64,000 nucleotides of DNA from Candidatus Eiseniibacteriota bacterium (GTDB lineage: Bacteria > Eisenbacteria > RBG-16-71-46 > CAIMUX01), in the NCBI GenBank assembly GCA_020633975.1, contig JACKCR010000008.1, positions 1 through 64,000 on the forward strand, read 5' to 3'. Below, piece by piece: positions 26,759 to 34,551 of this stretch (the stretch's first letter is position 1; each line of letters begins with the position of its first letter). The translations under genes and the position numbers were made by a program. A model generated the notes under the pieces. It saw nothing but the letters and a program-made list of their open reading frames with translations, ran no database searches and was not told the DNA's origin.

Positions 26759-27853
26759 ATGAGATACCGTTTCGAGAAGTTCGACGAGTCACTGAAGGAA
26801 GCGCTCCAGAACTTCAAGACGTTGATGGAGCTCTTCCAGAGCCTCGTGCTCCGTACGAACGGCGATGTCGAGCGTGCCCTCGAGTTTCTTCGGTCCATGC
26901 AAGCACAGGGGTACATCCCAGAAGACTGGGATCTGGACGAGTTCGAACGACGGCTCGAGAACGAGGAGTTCGTCCGCCGGACTCCCGAGGGCCGGGTGCT
27001 GACGAAGAAGGCAGAGCGAACGATCCGCTCCTCGAGTCTCGAGCAGATCTTCGGCAACCTACGGATGGGCGCTGTCGGTGGGCACCCCACGCCACACGAA
27101 GGGATGGGCGGAACGGAGTCGCAACCGGAACGTCGCCCATACCAGTTCGGCGACGAGCTCCGGAACATCGACTTCTCCGACTCGATCATGAACTCGATCC
27201 GGCGCACCGGCCTCGGCGAGTTCGACCTCGGCGAACAGGACCTCACCGTCCTCGAGACCGACCACCACACCTCGTGCGCCACCGTCATCCTCATCGACGT
27301 GTCGCACTCCATGATCCTCTACGGTGAGGATCGGATCACGCCCGCGAAGATGGTGGCGATGGCGCTATCCGAGCTCATCCTCACTCGCTTCCAGAAGGAC
27401 TCGCTGGACGTGGTGCTCTTCGGTGATGAAGCGATGCGCGTGGAGGTGAAGGATCTCCCGTACGTCGGCGCCGGCCCCTTCCACACGAATACGCAGGAAG
27501 GACTCCGGTTCGCGCGGCGGATCCTCGAACGCCGCCACCAAGCCAACAAGCAGATCTTCCTCGTGACGGACGGGAAGCCGACCGTGATCCGACTGGGAGA
27601 TGGGCGTCTCTACCGGAACGTCGGAGGCCTGGATCCGATCATCGTGAACCGAACCTTGGACGAAGCGGTCATGTGCCGCCGGCGACGGATCCCGATCACG
27701 ACGTTCATGGTGGCGGAGGACCCTTACCTGCAGCGGTTCGTGCAGCAGCTCACGGAACGGAACCGGGGGCGAGCCTACTTCACCTCCGCGGACCAGCTGG
27801 GGAGCTATGTCCTCGTCGACTTCATGGAGAACCGGCGTCGACGCGTGAGATAG
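26759..27853 (+). CDS. VWA-domain protein, partner of the MoxR-type ATPase
   Basis: 364 aa, cytoplasmic. The N-terminal ~160 residues are helical and charged ('FDESLKEALQNFKTLMELFQSLV'). The von Willebrand A domain begins near 172 with 'CATVILIDVSHSM': the MIDAS residues are Asp180, Ser182 and Ser184, and a later 'LVTDGKPT' supplies another metal-site Asp. This is the usual second component beside MoxR or ChlI-like ATPases (compare ChlD, CoxE, YehP groups). It sits six bases after the ATPase gene, clearly one operon. It converges with a protease gene 26 bases away, with no obvious terminator. Confidence 0.88.
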   Translation: MRYRFEKFDESLKEALQNFKTLMELFQSLVLRTNGDVERALEFLRSMQAQGYIPEDWDLDEFERRLENEEFVRRTPEGRVLTKKAERTIRSSSLEQIFGNLRMGAVGGHPTPHEGMGGTESQPERRPYQFGDELRNIDFSDSIMNSIRRTGLGEFDLGEQDLTVLETDHHTSCATVILIDVSHSMILYGEDRITPAKMVAMALSELILTRFQKDSLDVVLFGDEAMRVEVKDLPYVGAGPFHTNTQEGLRFARRILERRHQANKQIFLVTDGKPTVIRLGDGRLYRNVGGLDPIIVNRTLDEAVMCRRRRIPITTFMVAEDPYLQRFVQQLTERNRGRAYFTSADQLGSYVLVDFMENRRRRVR

Positions 27854-27879
27854 CCGGGAAGGCAAGGCGGTTCCCGCGG

Positions 27880-28872
27880 TCACTCGTGAAGGTACATACA
27901 CCCGCGCGATAGATCCAAGGTCGGGGACGTCCGTGCGAGGAAGTCGTAGCCGAGGATTCCGCTGAAGTCCGGCTGGCCAAGGTCCAACCTCAAGAACACC
28001 TGCGGACCGAGCGAATGCGTCCCCAAACTGAGTTGAGCAGCGGCGTGCGCTGAATGACCCGCGAACAGCTCCGTCTCCTCGAAACGACTCGCGTCGAGAA
28101 TCGAGTGGGTCGCGCCCGTATCGATGAGCAACCGATGCCTTCCTCCGTCGATCTCGGCATCGACGAGAATCGGCCCCGTAGGATCGAACGCGACGCAGTC
28201 CGCGAGTCGGCTGTCCGTCTCGCCTCTCGAGCGGCCGCTCGACCGGAGCTGGGGCGGTCCGTGGCCCGGATCATCGACGAGGATTCGATGGTTCGGATAG
28301 TCGAGCGTGATGAGAGCGCCTTCGAAGAACCCTCTGCCGACCGCGCCGTACGGATTGGGAGACGGGTTCTCCGGGTCGTAGACATCCTCGCTTCCGTTCA
28401 CGTCCTGCCAGACGTTGTCTCCGATTCCCACGGACTGCACACGGAAGCGCCGCGCCTGCATGGCGGTCCCCGCGTAGTTCGTGAAATGATCGACGCCACC
28501 CGTGAAGTCGACCTCGACACTGTCGAGCACCGCCGAGCTCAAGGAGAGAGCGCGGTAGTCACCGAGGTCGAACATGAGTGGGTAGCTCCGCCCACCAACC
28601 TCCACGTCGATCGTGAGGAGGTTCTCGCGAATCGCGAACGGGATCGCAATCTGGCTCAGGCCAGTGCCCGCCTCCGCCGCGAGGATCCGAGTCGGCAGCA
28701 GCAAGGCGAAGAGGACGAGGAGCACGAAGAGGAGTTCGAACGCGATCAGTGGATAGTGGGACCGAACGTAGAGCGCGAAGGACTCCCGCACCGAACGCGA
28801 AGGGACGTCACACTCGTCGACGATCCGGCCCGCATCGTTCGCCGCACGCTCTATCGATTCATTGCCGTCCAT
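27880..28872 (-). CDS. Membrane-anchored retropepsin-like aspartyl protease, first lobe degenerate
   Basis: 330 aa from ATG 28872, preceded by GGGAGTGGAG. One membrane helix lies at about 41-60, so the rest is probably outside the membrane. Two similar lobes follow. The first has 'YPLMFDLGDYRAL' (Asp102, DLG instead of DTG); the second has the intact 'LLIDTGATHSIL' (Asp251) and ends 'GILGYDFLARTSPTLDLSRGCMYL', the typical retropepsin close. The product is a single-chain duplicated retropepsin, the family of bacterial aspartyl proteases acting on membrane or periplasmic proteins. The altered first site may lower or remove activity, or the enzyme may use only one lobe in a dimer. Confidence 0.8.
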   Translation of the reverse strand: MDGNESIERAANDAGRIVDECDVPSRSVRESFALYVRSHYPLIAFELLFVLLVLFALLLPTRILAAEAGTGLSQIAIPFAIRENLLTIDVEVGGRSYPLMFDLGDYRALSLSSAVLDSVEVDFTGGVDHFTNYAGTAMQARRFRVQSVGIGDNVWQDVNGSEDVYDPENPSPNPYGAVGRGFFEGALITLDYPNHRILVDDPGHGPPQLRSSGRSRGETDSRLADCVAFDPTGPILVDAEIDGGRHRLLIDTGATHSILDASRFEETELFAGHSAHAAAQLSLGTHSLGPQVFLRLDLGQPDFSGILGYDFLARTSPTLDLSRGCMYLHE

Positions 28873-29305
28873 GATCTCCACTCCCTCGACTCCTTCCGTC
28901 CTCGACTCGGTGCGCCGGTGCTGCGAAGCGGATCCGCGAACTCGCCTGGCGTTCCCCGCCACCCGAACTCGGAAAACCGATTCCCATTCGCCAACTCAAG
29001 TTCTGCACCAAACTGCCATCACGGGAGCGAAACGTACGGAGGAAGCCCGCGGAGGACGAGCATCGCGGTCCTAACGAGGAGGTCAACTCGGCGCTCGATC
29101 TCGGGCCACAACCTCCCTAGATGCTTGACCTACCGGCGGATGCCACCTCCGTTCGTTGGAGGGGCGGGGCATGAGCGACGGGATCGTCACAGAGGTCGAG
29201 ACGGCACGGCCCACGCGGATGTGAGTCGACGCCCGTAACACGGGTCGGTCATCTGAACGCGGATGGACGGACGGATCGGCCAAATGGAGAGGCCACGAAG
29301 CGCGA
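28873..29305. other. Non-coding stretch upstream of the protease gene
   Basis: No convincing gene; short frames here are Arg/Ser-rich and lack ribosome sites. It should hold the minus-strand promoter of the protease gene, but no clear -35/-10 pair is seen. One small hairpin is visible, CCTCC and GGAGG around GTTCGTT (about 29143-29162). Confidence 0.4.
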
Positions 29306-29327
29306 GAGTTCCCCAATTGGGGAACTC
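29306..29327. terminator. 22-bp perfect palindrome, terminator-like
   Basis: Arms GAGTTCCCC and GGGGAACTC around AATT. It lies about 125 bases past the TruD stop on the minus strand. It could be a second terminator hairpin or, as an uninterrupted palindrome, a protein-binding site. Confidence 0.45.
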
Positions 29328-29341
29328 GGTGAGCTACTTCG

Positions 29342-29403
29342 AGGCACGTCGCACTCGACGCACGCCCATACTCGGCGCACGTCACACTCGGCGCACGCCG
29401 CTC
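29342..29403. repeat. Degenerate ~16-bp tandem repeats
   Basis: About four imperfect copies of a 15-16-bp unit resembling GCGCACGTCACACTCG in the space downstream of truD. They run directly into the 10-bp hairpin at 29404-29429, whose arms look like diverged copies of the same unit. Confidence 0.5.
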
Positions 29404-29429
29404 GAGGCGCGCCACACACGGCGCGCCTC
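29404..29429 (-). terminator. Strong GC hairpin directly downstream of truD
   Basis: A perfect 10-bp stem (GAGGCGCGCC with GGCGCGCCTC), six-base loop ACACAC, 21 bases after the truD stop on the minus strand. There is no T-run, but the stem is very stable. Confidence 0.5.
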
Positions 29430-29450
29430 ACGCAGCGGGAAGGGATGCGA

Positions 29451-30650
29451 TCACCTGGAGGTGCTTCGATCGTCAGGTGGCGTGGCACCCATGATCTCGC
29501 GCAGGACGATCGTCGCGTAGGCCCCAGCGGGAAGCTCGAACCGGACGACGACGCCATCGGAATCCACGACGGCCTCCAGGTTCCGGGGACGCACGAGCAG
29601 CGGACGCCGGGCTCCTTCGAGGAGCTTTCCGTGGCCGTGGAACGCGTCGGGGGACAGCCCCGCCTGGCTCAGCACACGACCCTCACGATCGGCCGCCACG
29701 CCCCCCGGGGCTCGCATCTTCCGACCGAACATCGGACCCGTGAGGAGGATCTCTCCACTCTCGAGCCGGGCTTGCTCTCGAGGCACGTCTTCAACGTTGA
29801 AGAAGCCGCCCGCCGGCGCCACCTGCATCAGGTCCCCGTCGACTGCCTGATGGAGAAGTCCATCGACGTAGCGCTCCATGAGAACGCGGTTGAAGAGCAC
29901 GGACTGAACGGCAGAAAGCGCGAGCCGAAGGAGGTTCCGGCGAACCCGCCGTCCATCGTTCTGCTTCAGGAGGAGTTCCAGGCCGAGCTGCACCGTCTGA
30001 CCGTCCCAGCCGAAGCGCTGCTCACCGTAGAAGTTCGGGATCCCGTGGTCTTCGATTCGGGCGACGGCCCGTTCGATCCTCTCGGCGGCTTCCGGATGGA
30101 CGTCGCGGATACGGATCTCGAATCGATTGCCTCGAAGGTGTCCGGTCCGGAGTCGATTCCCGTGAAGCGCCGCCGACAACACTCGGATGCCCTCGCCGAG
30201 AGGAAGATCATTCGTGCCGGAGGGACCGGCCGTGCCGGAGGGACCGGCCGTGCCGGACGGGACATCCGTCACAGACGGAGCTGCCGTCGCAGACGCACCA
30301 GTCGCATCAGCCAGACCGCCGTCCTTCGCGAGTGCGGCTCGTGCGGCCTTCCACGGCACGGAAACGTACTGCCGCGTCACCGCGTGACGGTCCTTCATCC
30401 CCGCGGTGCCGACTTCTTGGTCAGAGACACCGAGAGTCCGCGCAAGGGCGCGAACCACGTCGTGCGTGTTCTTCCCCGTCTTCTCGATCCAGAGGAAGAG
30501 GTGCTCCCCCTCGCCGCTCGGTTCGTACGCGGGGATCTCCTCCACCACGAAGTCTTCGTCGTGTACGCGAATCCGTCCGCCGATCGCGTCGCTGTCGGAC
30601 ACGACCCTGGGCAGCGGCTCCGCCAACCATGTCTTCCACGGCTCGTCCAT
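29451..30650 (-). CDS. truD: tRNA pseudouridine(13) synthase TruD
   Basis: 399 aa from ATG 30650, with AGGGGAG immediately upstream; GTG 30662 is the alternative. The TruD signature 'GTAGMKDRHAVTRQ' is present with catalytic Asp87, plus 'NFYGEQRFG' and 'HLRGNRFEI' typical of the family. It converts U13 to pseudouridine in tRNA-Glu. Residues ~111-150, between the catalytic motif and 'GNRL', are a low-complexity Ala/Gly/Ser insert holding a repeated PSGTAG unit (near 30200-30260), which family members normally lack. It begins just after the stop of an RluA-type synthase gene, so two pseudouridine synthases are encoded in tandem. Confidence 0.93.
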   Translation of the reverse strand: MDEPWKTWLAEPLPRVVSDSDAIGGRIRVHDEDFVVEEIPAYEPSGEGEHLFLWIEKTGKNTHDVVRALARTLGVSDQEVGTAGMKDRHAVTRQYVSVPWKAARAALAKDGGLADATGASATAAPSVTDVPSGTAGPSGTAGPSGTNDLPLGEGIRVLSAALHGNRLRTGHLRGNRFEIRIRDVHPEAAERIERAVARIEDHGIPNFYGEQRFGWDGQTVQLGLELLLKQNDGRRVRRNLLRLALSAVQSVLFNRVLMERYVDGLLHQAVDGDLMQVAPAGGFFNVEDVPREQARLESGEILLTGPMFGRKMRAPGGVAADREGRVLSQAGLSPDAFHGHGKLLEGARRPLLVRPRNLEAVVDSDGVVVRFELPAGAYATIVLREIMGATPPDDRSTSR

Positions 30651-30662
30651 CTCTCCCCTCAC

Positions 30663-31517
30663 CTACGCCAGCCCGATCCCCTCTGCGCGCGCGCAGCGGA
30701 CCAGAGTCGCCCTCGTCTTCTCCGTGATCTCCTCGCGATCGGAATCGCTGGGATCGAAGAGAGTCACCACACCAGAACCGTCCATCGGCTCGAACGAAAA
30801 GACGACGTGTTCCAGATAGAACGGGCCGTTCCCGCCTCCATAGACGTGATCACCGACGAGCGGAGCGCCGAGCGCGGAGAGCATGGCGCGGATCTGATGA
30901 TACCGGCCGGTACCGAGTTCGATCACGACGTGGGAACAGTCGCGGGCCTTCGTCCGTGCGCTCGTCGAATCACCTCCGGAGTTGCCCCTCGTGTCTCCCC
31001 GCGTATCCAACGGTGCAACGTCCAGGCCCACGACGCGCAGGAACGACGGCTGCCCCCCGCTTCGTACCACTTCCATCCGATTCCCGCGTCGCTTGAGGTA
31101 GGCTTTGTGCTCCCCGAGCAACGACTCGTGCTGCGACGCGGAACCTCCCACACGGGCGAGGTAGACCTTTCGCCATCGCCGCTCGCGCACACGTTCATTG
31201 TGAAAACGGATCGCGTCGGCAGACAACGCGACGAGAAGGAATCCACGAGTGCCTCGGTCCAGTCGATGGGGAAGCCGCGCTTCCTGAAAGCCCGCGTCGA
31301 CGACTCTCGAGAGGAGGGATACGCGCTTCGGGTCGCTCGTCAGCTCCGACGCCATTCCCGCCGGCTTGACCAAGACGACCTCGTGTTCAGTCCGGAACGC
31401 GACCGGGATTCCCGCGATCGTCTCCGAACTCCGCCTGTCACTACTCGAGGATATTCGCGATCTCCGGAACGAGAGGACGTGTCGAGAGAGACTTGAGCGC
31501 GAAGTTGCTTCCCTCAC
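30663..31517 (-). CDS. RluA-family pseudouridine synthase
   Basis: 284 aa. The catalytic motif is PHRLDRGTRGF (Asp87), followed by 'VIELGTGRYHQIRAMLSALGAPLVGDHVYGG', the RluA-family C-terminal signature. No S4 domain is present, so it is closest to the short RluA/RluC-like rRNA or tRNA enzymes; the target base is not predictable. The only in-frame start ahead of the conserved domain is GTG 31517, inside the upstream dehydrogenase gene, giving a 77-base overlap and a basic, unconserved first ~35 residues. It is followed at once by truD. Confidence 0.85.
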   Translation of the reverse strand: MREATSRSSLSRHVLSFRRSRISSSSDRRSSETIAGIPVAFRTEHEVVLVKPAGMASELTSDPKRVSLLSRVVDAGFQEARLPHRLDRGTRGFLLVALSADAIRFHNERVRERRWRKVYLARVGGSASQHESLLGEHKAYLKRRGNRMEVVRSGGQPSFLRVVGLDVAPLDTRGDTRGNSGGDSTSARTKARDCSHVVIELGTGRYHQIRAMLSALGAPLVGDHVYGGGNGPFYLEHVVFSFEPMDGSGVVTLFDPSDSDREEITEKTRATLVRCARAEGIGLA

Positions 31518-32634
31518 CCACTCGGCAGACGAAGAGGTCTCGGTTGTGACGGATGAGACCGAACTCGTCGAGGCACGACACTCCGCCGCAGATGTCCATC
31601 GCGAGGATCGCCAACTCAGATGCGCGACGCGAACACTCGATCTTCACCTTGGCCGCCGACTCGCGACGCATCGTCCCGGCGTCGTATTCCTTGACCAGAT
31701 GGAGGAGCCAGGTCACTCCCTGATGCAGTGCGATGTCCATGTCGAGGAGCACGTCTTGCACGCGCTGGAACCGGCCGATCGGCTTGTCGTCGAACTGGAT
31801 CCGCTCCTGGACGTAGGTCCGGCACTTGTCGAGCATGAACGCGAGTGACGCGAGGGAAAGCCCGGCGATGAAGAGCCGCCCGCCGTTCAGAGTCGTCGCC
31901 ATTACCTTGAAGCCTTCGTTCTCCTCGCCGAGGATCGCGTCGGCCGGCACCTCGACCTCGTCGAACGCGATCGAGCCGGTGGACGACTGGAGCCACACCT
32001 GCTTCCCTTCCATCTCCTGGTAGTGGACCCCCTTTGCATCCATCGGAACGATGAAGCAGGTGGACCGATAGCCAGGGCGCCCGTTCGGATCCGTGAGCGC
32101 ATGGACGACGACATGGCTGGCCCAACGTGCGTTGGTCGACCAGCACTTCTCCCCCTTGATGACCCAGCTGTCGCCCTTCCGGACGGCCACGACCTCGGGA
32201 TTCGTCGCATCGGAACCACGGCCGGGCTCGGAGAGTCCGAAGACGAACATCCGCTTCCCGGCCGCGAGGTCGGGCAGGTGCGCCTTCTTCTGTTCGTCTC
32301 GTCCAAAGAGCTGGAGCGGCTTCGTGCCGAGGCTGGACGCAGCCCCTGGGGTGATCGCGACGCTCTGAGAGTGATAACCGAGCGCCAGCCCCATGAGGAT
32401 CAGGTCGAGGTGGGTTCCGCCCTGTCCGCCGAACTCCTCCCGGACGGTGAGACCAAAGAGACCGAGCTCGCCCATCTTGCGCAGGACGTCGTCCGGAGTG
32501 AGCTGGTGCTCACGCTCCCAGGAGAGCAGGCGGGGAGCGATCTCCGCGTCGCTGAAGTCACAGACCGCCTGATAGAAGGCGAACCGTTCCTCGTCCAGGA
32601 GGGGCTCTAGGTAGGTGTCGATCTGTCGGGCCAT
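31441..32634 (-). CDS. Acyl-CoA dehydrogenase
   Basis: 397 aa, GGAGGTGG before ATG 32634. The family layout is complete: an N-terminal helical domain, the beta-domain with 'FVFGLSEPGRGSDATNPEVVAVRKGDSWVIKGEKCWSTNA' (FAD contact region), and a C-terminal helical bundle with 'FQRVQDVLLDMDIAL'. The usual catalytic 'YEGTSE' is replaced by 'VGEGSN', which keeps a Glu (374) at the expected place, so it is probably active. The substrate is unclear; the divergent C-terminus suggests a specialised subfamily. It heads a minus-strand operon with two pseudouridine synthases, an odd mix without evident functional logic. Confidence 0.86.
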   Translation of the reverse strand: MARQIDTYLEPLLDEERFAFYQAVCDFSDAEIAPRLLSWEREHQLTPDDVLRKMGELGLFGLTVREEFGGQGGTHLDLILMGLALGYHSQSVAITPGAASSLGTKPLQLFGRDEQKKAHLPDLAAGKRMFVFGLSEPGRGSDATNPEVVAVRKGDSWVIKGEKCWSTNARWASHVVVHALTDPNGRPGYRSTCFIVPMDAKGVHYQEMEGKQVWLQSSTGSIAFDEVEVPADAILGEENEGFKVMATTLNGGRLFIAGLSLASLAFMLDKCRTYVQERIQFDDKPIGRFQRVQDVLLDMDIALHQGVTWLLHLVKEYDAGTMRRESAAKVKIECSRRASELAILAMDICGGVSCLDEFGLIRHNRDLFVCRVGEGSNFALKSLSTRPLVPEIANILE

Positions 32635-33117
32635 GTCGGTAGTTCCACCTCCGTCGGGGGGTTCGGGGCAACCTGAGCATGGTAGCGGATCCGAAGAGCT
32701 CCTCCCAACCCGAGGATTGTGGCGGGAAGATTGCGGGCCAGGGAGACAGAAGCGGTTCTCGTTCGACCGTTTACCGTTGTACCTCGTTGTGGATACGTCG
32801 CTTACTGCCCCCACGGCACAAAATCGACAATCTTCGTTCCAGCATGCAACCTTCGGCCTCCGGATTCGTAAGTTAGGTGGGGAGAGACACGCTCGGATTG
32901 CCAGGAGTCGGGGCGGCGTCACGCAGAACACGGGTACGGGGCCGCCGGCCCTTGAACGTTCCGGGATTCCGGCGCGTCCAACTCCCGGGGGAAAGAGTGC
33001 GCGACGCCCAATCCACGGCTTCCAGAGATGACCGGTCCGCAGGTTCCTTCGGCATGCCCCTCTCCCCACGCCACGGAGCTTGCGGGCCGGTCTGCGTTCT
33101 ATCGTGAATCGCCCCCT
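32635..33117. other. Intergenic region between divergent dehydrogenase and propeller genes
   Basis: The gap 32635-33181 holds no recognisable gene. Its middle (about 32750-32870) is less GC-rich and probably contains the minus-strand promoter; no hexamer pair with correct spacing stands out. The propeller-side end carries a palindrome listed separately. Confidence 0.4.
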
Positions 33118-33132
33118 TGGTACCCGGTACCA
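33118..33132. promoter_or_regulatory. Perfect 7-1-7 palindrome upstream of the propeller gene
   Basis: TGGTACCCGGTACCA, 49 bases before the ATG. It has the same arm and spacer geometry as the palindrome at 12891-12905 upstream of another secreted-protein gene, though the sequence differs. It is likely an operator. Confidence 0.4.
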
Positions 33133-33181
33133 TGAGCGGCCGGCCCGGGATGATCCGGACGGCCATCCTCAGGAGGAAGGA

Positions 33182-34450
33182 ATGAGAACCCCACTCAGGA
33201 TGCTATCGCTTGCCACGCTGCCCCTTGCTGTTCTTGCTGGTGTCACCACCGCGAACGCCGCGGACTGGAAAGGCTCAGAAGAGACCAGGGACGGTGTGCT
33301 CCACGTCATGAACCCAGCACAGCCGATGCTCCCTGAGGTCACGCTCAAGCCACAAGAGCTCTGGCGGATCGGCGGAGACACGGACGCCGAGGGCGAGTTC
33401 TTCGGAGTCATCAACCAGGTCACGACAGACTCCGATGGGAACATCTACCTGCTCGACCTGCAGCTCAACGAGATCAAGATCTTCTCCCCGGACGGTACCT
33501 ACATCCGCACGATCGGACGCGAAGGTGAAGGACCTGGGGAGTTCCGCGCCCCGACCGGGTTGTTCTTCGTTCCGTCGGGGGAAGTGGGAGTCCTTCAGGC
33601 CAATCCGCTCAAGATCGTGCTTCTGACGAAGACGGGTGAGCCGGCCGGTGAGTACCCGACGCCAAAAATCGAAGGCGAAGGGTTCGTCACTGTCGCCGGG
33701 GCGCGACCTGCAGGCGACCAGCTCGTTTGTTTGGCGATGGGGAACAACTTCATTCAGGAAAAGGGCACGTTCATTCAGACGATCATGCTCCGCGGAATCG
33801 ACTCGAATGGAACGGTCGTCGCGTCCTACTACGACGAGCCTCGCGTCTTGGACTTCGCGAGCCCCGTCTTCCACGAGAAGGACTGGGACACGATCCAGAA
33901 TCGATGGGCGACGAGTCCTGACGGACGAGTCTTTGGGTGCGCCGAGCATGGCTCGTACGCCGTCACGATCTGGAAGCCGGACGGTTCCGTGGACCGCGTC
34001 GTCCATGCGGAGCACTCCCCGCACAAGCGTACGGCCGAAGAGCGGGAGTACCTCGAGGGCATCTGGTCGGTCTTCACGCGACAGGCTCCGGGCGCCTCTG
34101 TCCAGATCGAGGACTACGACAATCCGGTGGCGGCCATCTACACGCGAGACGACGGCTCTCTCTGGGTGATGAACAGCGAGGGTAGCCACCCGGACGACGG
34201 CACCTTGGGTACGTTCGACGTCTTCGACCGAAACGGACGGTTCGTGAAGAAGGTGTCGATCGAGGGCGAGGGGACGCCTCGTCAGGACGGCTACTTCTTC
34301 GTGGGCGACCGACTCTACGTCGTGACTGAGTTCCTCGGAGCAGTCCTTGCGATGCAGGGCGGTGGATCGGATGTCGAGGGCGACGAGGAAGCGGAGCCGA
34401 TGTCCGTGATCTGCTACCAGCTCGACCAGGGCCAGATCGCGCTCAACTAG
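33182..34450 (+). CDS. Exported 6-bladed beta-propeller protein
   Basis: 422 aa with AGGAGGAAGG directly before ATG 33182. A signal peptide 'LSLATLPLAVLAGVTTANAA' precedes NHL-like blades: 'QVTTDSDGNIYLLDLQLNEIKIFSPDGTYIRTIGREGEGPGEF' is the classic pattern of the 6-bladed propeller (TolB/BF2222-like) family, with further blades such as 'DGSLWVMNSEG...FDVFDRNGRFVKKVSIEGEGTP'. Proteins of this type sit in the periplasm and probably bind ligands or partner proteins; no catalytic residues are evident. It is a single-gene unit, bounded by an upstream palindrome and a strong downstream hairpin. Confidence 0.85.
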   Translation: MRTPLRMLSLATLPLAVLAGVTTANAADWKGSEETRDGVLHVMNPAQPMLPEVTLKPQELWRIGGDTDAEGEFFGVINQVTTDSDGNIYLLDLQLNEIKIFSPDGTYIRTIGREGEGPGEFRAPTGLFFVPSGEVGVLQANPLKIVLLTKTGEPAGEYPTPKIEGEGFVTVAGARPAGDQLVCLAMGNNFIQEKGTFIQTIMLRGIDSNGTVVASYYDEPRVLDFASPVFHEKDWDTIQNRWATSPDGRVFGCAEHGSYAVTIWKPDGSVDRVVHAEHSPHKRTAEEREYLEGIWSVFTRQAPGASVQIEDYDNPVAAIYTRDDGSLWVMNSEGSHPDDGTLGTFDVFDRNGRFVKKVSIEGEGTPRQDGYFFVGDRLYVVTEFLGAVLAMQGGGSDVEGDEEAEPMSVICYQLDQGQIALN

Positions 34451-34464
34451 TCCCGGCCTCACGC

Positions 34465-34500
34465 GCCTGCTCCCCTGTTTGCACCGACAGGGGAGCAGGC
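34465..34500 (+). terminator. Strong terminator hairpin after the propeller gene
   Basis: A perfect 14-bp stem (GCCTGCTCCCCTGT with ACAGGGGAGCAGGC), eight-base loop, 14 bases after the stop. Only a short pyrimidine run follows. Confidence 0.7.
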
Positions 34501-34551
34501 TACTCTCCCAACGCGTTTCTCCGCTCCGAGTCCCGTCCAGGAGGCCCCGGC

